DNA of 11,737 nucleotides from Lachnospiraceae bacterium (GCA_024690425.1 JAILCT010000207.1:1-11737), one strand, 5' to 3'; positions 1 through 7,417 are shown, numbered from the stretch's first letter. The notes: generated by a model from the sequence alone, not told the origin. Made by a program: numbers and translations.

Positions 1-218
1 GAATCCTACGGCTATTCATTCTCATACCGCCATATCTCAGTAGTTTAGCAACAACACCGGAAATATGCCTATTAGCATTTTGGGACCGGGCGCGAAAACC
101 ACTGTTTACTCAAGAGGATGAAGCACTTAGAAACGGCTTCAGGAACGCCGCGCTGGAATCATCCTCCTGTTCAGGTATACCTATCATTATATTATCGTAT
201 AAGATGATATGTGTCTAC

Positions 219-274
219 AAAAAAATAGAGTTACTGCAGCGACCTATGCTGCTTCAACTGACAATCAGTGAAGC
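219..274 (-). other. Tandem hairpins followed by a T-tract; possible short transcript end
   Basis: Read on the minus strand, a hairpin at 274-251 (arms GCTTC/GAAGC and ACTGA/TCAGT, loop of three, one bulged base) is followed directly by a second hairpin at 252-236 (GCAGC/GCTGC, loop of seven). Ten bases later comes a run of seven T (225-219). The T-run is farther from the stem than in a standard intrinsic terminator. It lies about 95 to 100 bases downstream of the start predicted from the promoter at 326-354, so the set could delimit a small RNA or act as an attenuator. This rests on base pairing by eye only. Confidence 0.25.
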
Positions 275-325
275 CCCCTGTCTAAAACGCCCGAAGCGCC
301 TCTGCATTCTCCTCTATTTATTTTA

Positions 326-354
326 AGTTTAATCAGATAATGTATCTCTGTCAA
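326..354 (-). promoter_or_regulatory. Sigma-A-like promoter pointing left
   Basis: The minus strand has a perfect -35 hexamer TTGACA (354-349), a 17-base spacer and TAAACT (331-326), a four-of-six match to the -10 consensus. Transcription would start near 319 and run out of the window to the left, through the hairpins at 236-274. An RBS-like GAGGAG follows at about 314-309, but it is only one base from the ATG at 307-305, so translation of the 17-codon frame is doubtful. It may drive an element gene beyond the window edge. Confidence 0.4.
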
Positions 355-428
355 CTATGCCAGCTTCCAGCTTATCCTAACCGTTCTCTATGTACTTCTT
401 CTTCATTTCAACAGTATTATAACTATTT

Positions 429-1688
429 TTACTCAGATGAATTGTTTTGATTTTTCCTCTTTTTCCTTGCTTTCTCTAATGATTCCTCAATACGCCGTTT
501 CATATCCCATCTCACCCACTCTTCCTCATTCATTCCGATTTTATCGAATATCATAGCTGCCTCTTTCGCTTTACTGCTATAACCATGAGCATATCTTCTT
601 GCAGTCGTTGTTGAATCCTTATGCCCCAACATATCGCTTACCGTTTCAAGGTCAACACCATTAGCAAGTAAGATAGATGTATAACTATGCCTCAACCCGT
701 GAGGTGTACATTTCTTTATTCGAGTCCCTGCATTCTTGACAATTCTATCCAAACATCTCTCAACTGTTCTTCGTTCCATATATGGTTGACCGGTTTTTTC
801 GGATACAAAAACAAAGTCATTATCATCATGTGGTCTTTCTGCCATCTTTTTCAATACTTCAATAGCCTTATATTGTGTATAGACAATTCTGTTACTCGAG
901 TCTGTTTTCGCCTCTTTTTCAATTGTTTCAGATATAAAATTCCCTTTTTCGTTCTTTATTGGAGCCTTGTTCGCATCCCTAACCAATGCTCGCTGAAACC
1001 CTCTATGAATATTTATCTCTTTATAATCATCCGATACATCTTCCCATTTCAAGCTACATGCTTCTTCAGTTCTGACTCCGGTGAACATTATAAAGAGAAT
1101 AACCTGGGCAATATTTCCATATTTATTTTTTTGACACTCTTTATATATTAATTCGAAATCATCCTCATCAAGATATGAAACATGTTTCTTTCTATGATCC
1201 TTATTAATCTGATTCTCTGAAGGCAACCTGACATCTTCGATTCTAATAGCAGGAATATCTCCACGCTTAATTCCGTAGCGAATCACTTGATTTATAACTG
1301 TTTTGGTTTTCTTTATAGTTTCAAGTGAGCATTTGTCAGCCAAATCATAAAAGAAGGATTCTATTACATCAACAGAAAGCTTTTCACATTTAGCTTTACC
1401 AAGTGTGGTCGGTTCTATTCTTACTCTTATAGCTGTTTCATAATTATCATAAACACTGGCTGAAATATGCTCTTTCTGTTTTAACCACTCATAACAGTAT
1501 TTAGCGAATTGGGTTTTATTGTTTATCTTAATACCACTGCTTAGCCTTTCGGCCATTTTTTCTTTGCATTCCTTTTGGGTTTTCCCGAATACATCGTAAA
1601 CCTTATCGTTTTTTTTGACCCTTAATCTCCAGTAATCCGATCCGTTTATCTTTCTCTTTGTAAAACTACCCTCGCCCTTAACTCTCAA
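429..1688 (-). CDS. Tyrosine recombinase (phage/ICE-type integrase)
   Basis: Site-specific recombinase that would integrate and excise a mobile element by forming a 3'-phosphotyrosine link with DNA. The 419-residue protein has the usual three-part plan: an N-terminal arm-DNA-binding region (about 1-55), a SAM-like core-binding domain (about 58-145) and a catalytic domain (about 170-390). All catalytic residues are visible: Arg206 in TGVRTEEA, Lys261, His330 and Arg333 in HGLRH, His356 in LGHKD, and nucleophile Tyr366 in RRYAH. The C-terminal tail is strongly charged (Lys/Arg/Glu). The TTG start at 1688 is preferred because AAAGGAGGTG ends eight bases upstream; an in-frame GTG at 1697 lies inside that ribosome site. 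The gene is visibly more AT-rich than the sugar cluster and sits about 110 bases past the 3' end of tRNA-Thr, pointing away from it, typical of elements integrated in tRNA genes. No excisionase or other element gene is visible in the window. Confidence 0.95.
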   Translation of the reverse strand: MRVKGEGSFTKRKINGSDYWRLRVKKNDKVYDVFGKTQKECKEKMAERLSSGIKINNKTQFAKYCYEWLKQKEHISASVYDNYETAIRVRIEPTTLGKAKCEKLSVDVIESFFYDLADKCSLETIKKTKTVINQVIRYGIKRGDIPAIRIEDVRLPSENQINKDHRKKHVSYLDEDDFELIYKECQKNKYGNIAQVILFIMFTGVRTEEACSLKWEDVSDDYKEINIHRGFQRALVRDANKAPIKNEKGNFISETIEKEAKTDSSNRIVYTQYKAIEVLKKMAERPHDDNDFVFVSEKTGQPYMERRTVERCLDRIVKNAGTRIKKCTPHGLRHSYTSILLANGVDLETVSDMLGHKDSTTTARRYAHGYSSKAKEAAMIFDKIGMNEEEWVRWDMKRRIEESLEKARKKRKNQNNSSE

Positions 1689-1694
1689 ACTGAA

Positions 1695-1704
1695 CACCTC
1701 CTTT
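1695..1704 (-). promoter_or_regulatory. Strong ribosome-binding site that decides the integrase start
   Basis: AAAGGAGGTG on the minus strand is close to a full Shine-Dalgarno match. Eight bases separate its GGAGG core from the TTG at 1688-1686. The GTG at 1697-1695 forms the last bases of the motif and cannot use it as a start, so the TTG is the likely initiation codon. Confidence 0.8.
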
Positions 1705-1712
1705 CAGCTTAT

Positions 1713-1721
1713 ATTATAACA
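1713..1721 (-). promoter_or_regulatory. Extended -10 promoter of the integrase gene
   Basis: On the minus strand TGTTATAAT gives a perfect -10 hexamer (1718-1713) with the upstream TG of an extended -10 element. No good -35 is present at 16-18 bases; that position falls in the T-run of the terminator at 1730-1737. The predicted start near 1706-1704 would give a very short leader holding only the Shine-Dalgarno site. The integrase therefore probably has its own promoter rather than relying on read-through from the tRNA. Confidence 0.5.
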
Positions 1722-1729
1722 TATTTTAG

Positions 1730-1756
1730 AAAAAAAATTACCCCTACTAGGGGTAA
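1730..1756 (-). terminator. Intrinsic terminator downstream of tRNA-Thr
   Basis: A perfect palindrome at 1738-1756 folds on the minus strand as TTACCCC, a five-base loop and GGGGTAA. It is followed at once by eight T (1737-1730). It lies about 40 bases past the tRNA 3' end and before the integrase promoter, so it should end the tRNA transcript and insulate the integrase. If the element joined at the tRNA 3' end, this terminator was supplied by the element. Confidence 0.65.
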
Positions 1757-1770
1757 AAAGTAGGGGTAAA
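1738..1770. repeat. Three copies of the TACCCCTA motif (candidate recombinase arm sites)
   Basis: TAGGGGTAAA occurs as a direct repeat at 1748-1757 and 1761-1770. A third copy lies in inverted orientation at 1738-1746 and forms the hairpin with the first. Short direct repeats between a tRNA-proximal crossover and the integrase gene are where integrase or excisionase arm sites are usually found in tyrosine-recombinase elements. That role is inferred from position only; the hairpin alone also explains two of the copies. Confidence 0.45.
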
Positions 1771-1797
1771 TTTCTATGTTGTATCTCGCAAACTCAG

Positions 1798-1870
<73 letters not shown>

Positions 1871-1889
1871 GTAAAATTGACACTTAGAC

Positions 1890-1918
1890 ATTATATCTTT
1901 ATTCCCATGGTCCGTCAA
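1890..1918 (-). promoter_or_regulatory. Promoter of tRNA-Thr
   Basis: The minus strand has TTGACG (1918-1913), a spacer of exactly 17 bases and a perfect TATAAT (1895-1890). Transcription should begin near 1883, about 13 bases before the mature tRNA 5' end. This is close to the sigma-A consensus, as expected for a stable RNA gene. Confidence 0.85.
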
Positions 1919-1928
1919 CTGTTTTTTT

Positions 1929-1965
1929 ATATATCATAGGCATATATCATAGGCATATCATAGGC
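1929..1965. repeat. Short tandem repeat, three units
   Basis: The unit ATATATCATAGGC occurs at 1929-1941 and 1942-1954, followed by a shortened ATATCATAGGC at 1955-1965 and a partial fourth unit (ATCATAAG). It lies between the mglB-like stop codon and the tRNA promoter. No terminator hairpin was found between 1980 and 1918, so read-through from the sugar cluster into the tRNA is possible. The repeat may be a slippage product or a protein-binding site; nothing in the sequence decides this. Confidence 0.7.
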
Positions 1966-1979
1966 ATCATAAGTCCCGA

Positions 1980-3029
1980 TCACTTAAGCCTTATGAATTC
2001 CTGAACATTGTTGTAATCTATGATCCTGTAATCCACATATATAGATCTGTTCTCCGCATCCTTCCCTGCTTCATCACCGCTCTTGCGCGCAAGGTCGCAG
2101 GATAAGCGCATTATGTTCTCCGCCTGTCCCTGGGCATCGTTATAGACTGTCCCTTCCATCTTCTTCATCTGTACAAGGGACAGGGCATCAGGGATACCGT
2201 CAACTCCGACTACGAGGGGCTGATAAGCACCTTTATGCTTTACGGCTTCCAAGGCTCCTATAGCCATCTCATCATTGTTGGATATGATCATCTCTATCTG
2301 GGTGGGATACTTGTCAAGCAGCATACCCATCTTGCTCTCAGCCTGATCGCGGTTCCAGTTGGCTATCTCATCGCCCAGCTTCTCAATGGAGTATCCGGCC
2401 TGCTGAATCGCTTCTATCGACACCTGGGTTCTTATAAGGGCATCCTGATGTCCTATCTCACCCTCAAGTATCACATACTGTATGACACCGTCATCATTCC
2501 TGTCCACCTGGCTGAACCTCTTCTTATCGGACAATGCCTTTATCACAAGCTCGGCCTGCATCATTCCCGACTGTTCCGCATTGGCTCCTACGTAATAGAG
2601 CTTATCCCAGCGGTTCAGATCATCCGCAACAGGCTCTCTGTTAAAGAATACTACAGGAACTGAGGCTGATTTGGCCTTATCGATTATGACCGTGGCATCG
2701 GTCCTGTCCACAAGGTTTACGCACACAACATCATATCCCCTGTCGATAAAACCTGTTATCTGGTCATTCTGGGCAAGCTGGCTGCCGCCTGCACTCACGA
2801 TATCAAGAAGGATGACATCACCTGTCTCCTTCTCTATTTCCCTCGCCCACTCATTAAGCCTTGCAGACAGTTCCACTATAAAGGTATCGTAAACATCATT
2901 CATGCTTACACCTATGCGGATATTGCGTTGTTTCTTGACCTGATCGCCCACAACACCGGAGCCTGAGCATCCGGCAAGGAACAGGGTCATAACAAGAACA
3001 TATATAATCGGGTTTCTTAACTTCTTCAT
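1980..3029 (-). CDS. mglB: Glucose/galactose-binding lipoprotein, MglB type
   Basis: Periplasmic-type sugar-binding protein tethered to the outer face of the membrane. The 349-residue product starts with a lipoprotein signal ending in FLAGC (lipidated Cys21). Alignment by memory with E. coli MglB shows the hexose contacts conserved: Asp48, Phe50, Asn130 in FFNREP, His194, Asp196, Arg200, Trp225, Asn252 in SNNDEM, Asp277 and Asn297. The EF-hand-like calcium loop is also intact (Asp176, Asn178, Asp180, Gln184, with Glu246). D-glucose and D-galactose are therefore the expected ligands. GGAAGG lies six bases before the ATG. It is the last gene of the cluster, 31 bases after the anchored binding protein. 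No mglA/mglC pair is adjacent, so it may share the nearby GguAB transporter or serve sensing; which one is unknown. Confidence 0.88.
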   Translation of the reverse strand: MKKLRNPIIYVLVMTLFLAGCSGSGVVGDQVKKQRNIRIGVSMNDVYDTFIVELSARLNEWAREIEKETGDVILLDIVSAGGSQLAQNDQITGFIDRGYDVVCVNLVDRTDATVIIDKAKSASVPVVFFNREPVADDLNRWDKLYYVGANAEQSGMMQAELVIKALSDKKRFSQVDRNDDGVIQYVILEGEIGHQDALIRTQVSIEAIQQAGYSIEKLGDEIANWNRDQAESKMGMLLDKYPTQIEMIISNNDEMAIGALEAVKHKGAYQPLVVGVDGIPDALSLVQMKKMEGTVYNDAQGQAENIMRLSCDLARKSGDEAGKDAENRSIYVDYRIIDYNNVQEFIRLK

Positions 3030-3060
3030 CTTATCCTTCCAAAAATACTTATTGATATCT

Positions 3061-4035
3061 CTACCTTACATGCGGGAAGAGGAGGCGCTGATTGGCTTCA
3101 TCATACATATTGTTGTGATCGACCACCTCAAAGGATATCTGCCTGTCTTCGTACGAAGCAGTATCCTTATGATTGGCAAAGTTATTCCTTATAAGCTTAG
3201 TAAGTCCTATATATCCTATGGAGAACTCATCCGGATATACCAAGGACCTGATAAGCCTGTTATCAAGATAGTAAGCGCTCTTACTGCTGTTGGCGATACC
3301 GTATATCTTAACATCCTTATTAAGGTTTACGGCCGCATCTATGATCTCTTCCATGGAAGAATTGTCAAGTGCTATCACCACGTCAACGGCTTCCTCGGTA
3401 AGCTGTCTCTGAAGGAAGAACTGGGCCTTCTTGTCGATCTCCTGCTCATTCCTCTCCCACAGCACGACATTTTCGGCATACTGGATATCGGTATTTAAGA
3501 TCGTCTCAAGCCTCTCCTTAACACTGTCGCGCCCGTTATGATCCACGATCACGGCAGCCTTTATCCAATCCTTCTCATTATCATCTATCGTTTTTATGAG
3601 TGACTCTGCCATAAGGACATTATCTGCCGATGTAAGAGAGGAACCCTCTCCCGTACCGCTCTCGACAAAGGCATATGGGATCTTAAGCGGATTGGCGGCA
3701 AGATAATCCCTGATACCATCACTGTCGGCAGCCGCAATGAGCAGGGCATCCGCTCCTCCCTCCGCTTCTCGTTTTATAAGGGATATCTGCTCTTCCACAT
3801 CATCCTCACCGGACATCGTGATAAGGGTAACTTCCGCGTTCATATCATCGGCAGCAAGTACGGCACCCTGTTTAAGGTTCTCCCATCTTGAAGCATCCGA
3901 TCCGTATACGATCAGCGATACCTGGATGATAGGGTCCTCCCTTTTGATGGCCTGCAGATATATAGCTATTTCAATGATCATAAGACCCACAAGGATCAGG
4001 GCCAGAATCACGATCGGGGACCTGTATTTCTTCAT
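3061..4035 (-). CDS. Membrane-anchored periplasmic-binding-like sensor protein (XylFII-like)
   Basis: The 324-residue protein has an N-terminal hydrophobic segment (about 8-28) with no lipobox cysteine, so it is probably held by an uncleaved signal anchor. A type 1 periplasmic-binding (LacI/RbsB-like) fold follows, with recognisable pieces such as VSLIVYG near the start of the first lobe and ADALLIAAADS. The usual sugar-contact motifs of ChvE or MglB are not evident, so the ligand cannot be read off. Its ATG overlaps the kinase stop as ATGA, with AAAGGGGGCG inside the kinase end as ribosome site, implying coupled synthesis. In Clostridium beijerinckii a membrane-bound XylFII with kinase LytS and regulator YesN senses xylose, and gene order and topology here match that plan. 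Inferred role: extracellular sugar sensor that signals through the kinase. A transport role is less likely because the protein is anchored and paired with the kinase. Confidence 0.75.
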   Translation of the reverse strand: MKKYRSPIVILALILVGLMIIEIAIYLQAIKREDPIIQVSLIVYGSDASRWENLKQGAVLAADDMNAEVTLITMSGEDDVEEQISLIKREAEGGADALLIAAADSDGIRDYLAANPLKIPYAFVESGTGEGSSLTSADNVLMAESLIKTIDDNEKDWIKAAVIVDHNGRDSVKERLETILNTDIQYAENVVLWERNEQEIDKKAQFFLQRQLTEEAVDVVIALDNSSMEEIIDAAVNLNKDVKIYGIANSSKSAYYLDNRLIRSLVYPDEFSIGYIGLTKLIRNNFANHKDTASYEDRQISFEVVDHNNMYDEANQRLLFPHVR

Positions 4036-5837
4036 GACAGTTCGCCCCCTTTCTTATAATCGGCATATGTTATGCGCGGCAGATGGATCCTGACTGTGGT
4101 TCCCTCATCAAGTTCACTCTCAAGCTGAAGTCCGTAATCGCCCTTGAAATAGAGCTGGATACGCTGGTTGACGTTCCACAAGCCGATCCCGGAGCCCTTG
4201 CCTCTGGTCCTGCCCTTTTCCTTCAGGAGATTCTCAAGCACATCCTCGGGCATGCCCATTCCGTTATCGCTGACTTCGATATAGATGTCTCCGTCTTTCT
4301 CATAACCCTTAACCGATATGACCGAATCCTCATCCTCGGCCCCGTAGTAGATGGCATTCTCAAGGAGGGGCTGTACAATGAGCTTGATCGTACAGCAGTC
4401 CTCTATCGCGGGATCGATATCAATAGTCGCAGTGAATTTATTCTTATAGCGGACCTTCTGGATGCTTAAGTAATTCTGTGCATGGGTGATCTCATCCCGG
4501 ATGGTGATGATGTTATCGCCCTTGCTTAAGCTTATCCTGAACAGGGATGCCAGGGCCGTTACCATGGTGATGGCATCCTTATACCTGTTCGACTCGATCA
4601 TCCAGATTACCGAATCCAGTGTATTATAAAGGAAATGCGGGTTGATCTGTGACTGAAGGGCATCAAGCTCGCTCTTACGCTTATCCCTCTGTTCCTTCAC
4701 CATATCATCCATCAGCTTGCGCATCTGCCTGACCATGGACCTTATTGTCCGTCCCAGGTGCATGATCTCATGCGTGCCGCCTATGTAGATATGGTCATCC
4801 GTAAAGTCACCCTCCTCAAGCTTCTTCACACTCTCATCAAGCTTACGCAGCGGGTCGGTGACCTTGGATGAGATGAATATATTACCTGACAGTACCAGGA
4901 ATATGGTAAGGGTCAGGATTATCATCATGAAGATACGGGTCTGGGAAAGGCTTAATGTAAGCTGGCTCGTAGGTGTTACACTGACTATCTTCCAGCCGGT
5001 ATATCCGATCGTCTTAACGATCACGGACCTCTCCTCGCCTTCAAAATTCTCTATATGGCTGCCGTCCTCATATTTAAGTGCGGTAAGATTATTCTCCTTC
5101 AGAAGGTCCGAATATATGGCCCTCTGCCTTGGGTGGTATATTATCTCGCCATCCCTGTCCATAAGATATACATAACCCCTGCCGCTTTCATTTACCTTGG
5201 CAAACATCTGCTCAATGGCCGAGAAGTCCATATCAACAAGCAGTACACCCGACTGGATGTTACCGCCTCTTGTCAGCTCAACGGCCCTGCTCAAGGATAC
5301 TACCCAGTAGTAGCGGTAGTTACTGTTCTCGAACATGTTCTGTATATGGGGAGTCGAAAAGTGAATGTTCTCGATCTTCTCATTGGCATTCTCAAACCAT
5401 TCCTGCTTGGTAAAGTCAACCCCTTCCTTTCTTCCGGAAACAGGAGATGCGCTGATAAGGGCACCGTCACCTGTCACGCAGGCAATGCTTACAAGGTTAT
5501 TCTTATTGGCCTCATAGAGAAGATCCATTTCATTTATGAATGAATCCTTGGCAAGATCTGTCTTCTTTATCACGGAATAATAAAATGAATCCGAAACACC
5601 CATCATATTCCTTATATAGGTATTTAAGTTCCATCCGACCTGTTCAAGGACACGCTTGTCATTCTCTATGGCATTCTTGCGTACCCTTGATGAGAACTGC
5701 GAATACAGGGCAAACCCCATGATCATCATACCGACAACGGCGATAAGTGTGAATGAGATCGATATTATGTACTCGATGCTTCTCTGCTTATATGCTTTTT
5801 TTATTGGCAGGATCAAATGATCTATCTTATTCTTCAT
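4032..5837 (-). CDS. Sensor histidine kinase, YesM/LytS type (Cache-HAMP-His_kinase-HATPase)
   Basis: Membrane kinase that would phosphorylate the regulator encoded just upstream. Over 601 residues it shows transmembrane segment 1 (about 22-45), an extracellular Cache-like domain (about 50-295), segment 2 (about 302-323) and HAMP (about 320-375). A coiled linker leads to the His_kinase motif QINPHFLYNTLD with phospho-acceptor His401. The ATPase domain has N box VQPLLENAIYYG (488-499), G1 DNGMGM (524-529) and G2 GSGIGLWN (548-555). The start lies two bases after the regulator stop and no clear Shine-Dalgarno site is seen, so translation probably depends on coupling. The downstream gene overlaps by four bases. 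Length and layout are normal for the family. The stimulus is probably a monosaccharide, either bound directly by the Cache domain or presented by the neighbouring anchored binding protein. Confidence 0.93.
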   Translation of the reverse strand: MKNKIDHLILPIKKAYKQRSIEYIISISFTLIAVVGMMIMGFALYSQFSSRVRKNAIENDKRVLEQVGWNLNTYIRNMMGVSDSFYYSVIKKTDLAKDSFINEMDLLYEANKNNLVSIACVTGDGALISASPVSGRKEGVDFTKQEWFENANEKIENIHFSTPHIQNMFENSNYRYYWVVSLSRAVELTRGGNIQSGVLLVDMDFSAIEQMFAKVNESGRGYVYLMDRDGEIIYHPRQRAIYSDLLKENNLTALKYEDGSHIENFEGEERSVIVKTIGYTGWKIVSVTPTSQLTLSLSQTRIFMMIILTLTIFLVLSGNIFISSKVTDPLRKLDESVKKLEEGDFTDDHIYIGGTHEIMHLGRTIRSMVRQMRKLMDDMVKEQRDKRKSELDALQSQINPHFLYNTLDSVIWMIESNRYKDAITMVTALASLFRISLSKGDNIITIRDEITHAQNYLSIQKVRYKNKFTATIDIDPAIEDCCTIKLIVQPLLENAIYYGAEDEDSVISVKGYEKDGDIYIEVSDNGMGMPEDVLENLLKEKGRTRGKGSGIGLWNVNQRIQLYFKGDYGLQLESELDEGTTVRIHLPRITYADYKKGGELS

Positions 5838-5839
5838 AC

Positions 5840-7417
5840 TTATTTATGGCGGTACTTGGCGGGTGATACACCATATGCTTTCTTGAATACATAGGAAAAA
5901 TAGGTAGGCTCGTCATAGCCGACCATACCCGCTATGACGTATGATTTTTCATCTGTTTCCGTTAAAAGCCTGACCGCCTCATCAAGCCTTACCTTGGTCA
6001 GGTAGGCGACAAAGTTGAGTCCTGTCTCCTTCTTGAATACTGTCGAGAAATAGGTCGTACCAACCCCAAGGTGAGAACACAGCATATCCACGGACAGCTT
6101 GGAATCCATGTAATGCTCTTCGATAAATGCCTTGGCCTTCTCGCCGAGGACCCTGGTGGCATCCTGTCTTTCTTCATCTATGGCTTCCTTAAGCCCAAGA
6201 CTTAACTGCTCAAGCCATTCTCTCATCTCGTCAAAGGAAACGAAGCTTTCCACCTTTTCAAGCAGCCCCTGGGTCGACTCCCACCTGTCTTCAAGCTGGT
6301 ACATGCTTGCAAGCCTGAACAGTTCTATGACGATCTCGGTGCAGAAAAGACGCAGCTGGGGTATCGATACGGATGACTTTCTCATATGGTTTGAGACCTC
6401 ATCCACCGCGCCCTTCACAGAAGCCGTATCCCCTATCTTGATCTCTGTGATAAGGCTCTTCATAAGCTTCTCATCCATTGTTATGACATCACCGTTCTTA
6501 GGCTCGACATCCCCTATGTAAATAGCCTGGTCACCCTCCATGAGCATCCTGTACCTGGCAGCTTCTCCGGCCTCCTCAAATGACCTCGAAATATCGATTA
6601 TATTCCCGTATATCTTGCCTATACCGGCCACGGTATCAAGACCGTAGAGCTTCTTGGACATCTTGCACAGCATATCCATATTGGAGATAAACTTCCTGTG
6701 TTCACCTGTATTCTTAAAGCCGGCGATAACAACAATGGTGCCAAGGTAGTTAAGGCATGTGTAGCCGTCGAATGCTGACAGCCTGTCCTTTACAAGGTTC
6801 ATTAAGGATATGCTCAAAAGTCCCGGATCGAGCGGCTGAGCGGCCCCCTTCTCCTGGATGAGCACACCGACCGAATAGAAGGCATGATCGAATGAGAAGC
6901 CGTAATCCTTCGAATAACCGGTTATCTGATCCTCACTCAGATGGCCTTCAAGCAGGCCGATCATAAACTGTTCTTTAAGTATGGGCAGGCTCTCCTTATA
7001 GAACTTCGTAAGCTGTTCTATGTTATGGCGCTTGTCAAAATCATCATCAAGCCGTTCCCTGATCTTTAGGAAAACCTTGGTAAGCTCCTCGGAATTGATG
7101 GGCTTAAGAATATACTCCTCGGCCTCAAGCCTGATGGCCTCCTGGGCATACTCGAATTCATCATATCCCGAGAAGATGATTATCCTTACATCGGGCATGA
7201 TCTCCTTAAGCCTTCTGCTGAAGGTCAGACCGTCCATAAAGGGCATCTGTATATCGGTAAGGACCACATCGGGATTATACTGCTCGGCCTTGACAAGGGC
7301 ATCCTCACCGTTGTCAGCTTCCGCAACCACCTCATACCCTATTTCATTCCAGTTGACGCAGCCGGCTATCGCTTCCCTTGCATCCTCTTCATCATCAACA
7401 AGCATTACCTTATACAT
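5840..7417 (-). CDS. Response regulator with AraC-type DNA-binding domain (YesN type)
   Basis: Cytoplasmic transcription factor activated by phosphorylation. The 525-residue protein begins with a CheY-like receiver: acidic pair Asp8-Asp9, phospho-acceptor Asp55 in LTDIQMP, Ser83 in FSGYDEF and Lys105 in LKPIN. A long central region (about 130-420) follows, as is usual in large YesN proteins. The C-terminal 100 residues are an AraC/XylS double helix-turn-helix ending in YGVSPAKYRHK. GGAG lies about ten bases before the ATG. The gene follows the second ChvE-type gene by 26 bases and precedes its cognate kinase by two. In known YesM/YesN and LytS/YesN systems the regulator activates nearby carbohydrate transport genes, so the gguAB/chvE genes here are the obvious targets. 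No operator was identified because the cluster's main promoter lies outside the window. Confidence 0.93.
   Translation of the reverse strand: MYKVMLVDDEEDAREAIAGCVNWNEIGYEVVAEADNGEDALVKAEQYNPDVVLTDIQMPFMDGLTFSRRLKEIMPDVRIIIFSGYDEFEYAQEAIRLEAEEYILKPINSEELTKVFLKIRERLDDDFDKRHNIEQLTKFYKESLPILKEQFMIGLLEGHLSEDQITGYSKDYGFSFDHAFYSVGVLIQEKGAAQPLDPGLLSISLMNLVKDRLSAFDGYTCLNYLGTIVVIAGFKNTGEHRKFISNMDMLCKMSKKLYGLDTVAGIGKIYGNIIDISRSFEEAGEAARYRMLMEGDQAIYIGDVEPKNGDVITMDEKLMKSLITEIKIGDTASVKGAVDEVSNHMRKSSVSIPQLRLFCTEIVIELFRLASMYQLEDRWESTQGLLEKVESFVSFDEMREWLEQLSLGLKEAIDEERQDATRVLGEKAKAFIEEHYMDSKLSVDMLCSHLGVGTTYFSTVFKKETGLNFVAYLTKVRLDEAVRLLTETDEKSYVIAGMVGYDEPTYFSYVFKKAYGVSPAKYRHK

Larger units (their letters stand above)
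1..428. other. Region without a recognisable gene, left of the integrase
   Basis: No protein here is recognisable. On the plus strand one frame stays open from the window edge to a TAA at 324-326 (about 107 codons). Its translation is rich in Leu, Ile, Cys and Ser and resembles no family I know, so I do not call it a gene. On the minus strand there are only very short frames: 404-406 starts a 9-codon frame ending in TAG at 377-379, and 305-307 starts a 17-codon frame preceded by GAGGAG. There is also a minus-strand promoter at 326-354 and paired hairpins at 236-274. If the integrase marks an integrated element, this stretch lies inside that element. No copy of the tRNA-Thr 3' end was found, so the distal attachment site is not here. 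Confidence 0.5.

Noticed and set aside
1..428. Second attachment-site copy of the tRNA-Thr 3' end
   Set aside because: No stretch matching the T arm or acceptor stem was found in this interval.
687..1151. Plus-strand open frame of 154 codons inside the integrase
   Set aside because: Antisense shadow of a gene with all catalytic residues intact; Cys/Phe/Ile-rich translation without family features.
1689..1697. GTG start for the integrase three codons upstream
   Set aside because: The GTG is part of the AAAGGAGGTG ribosome site itself; the TTG at 1688 has proper spacing.
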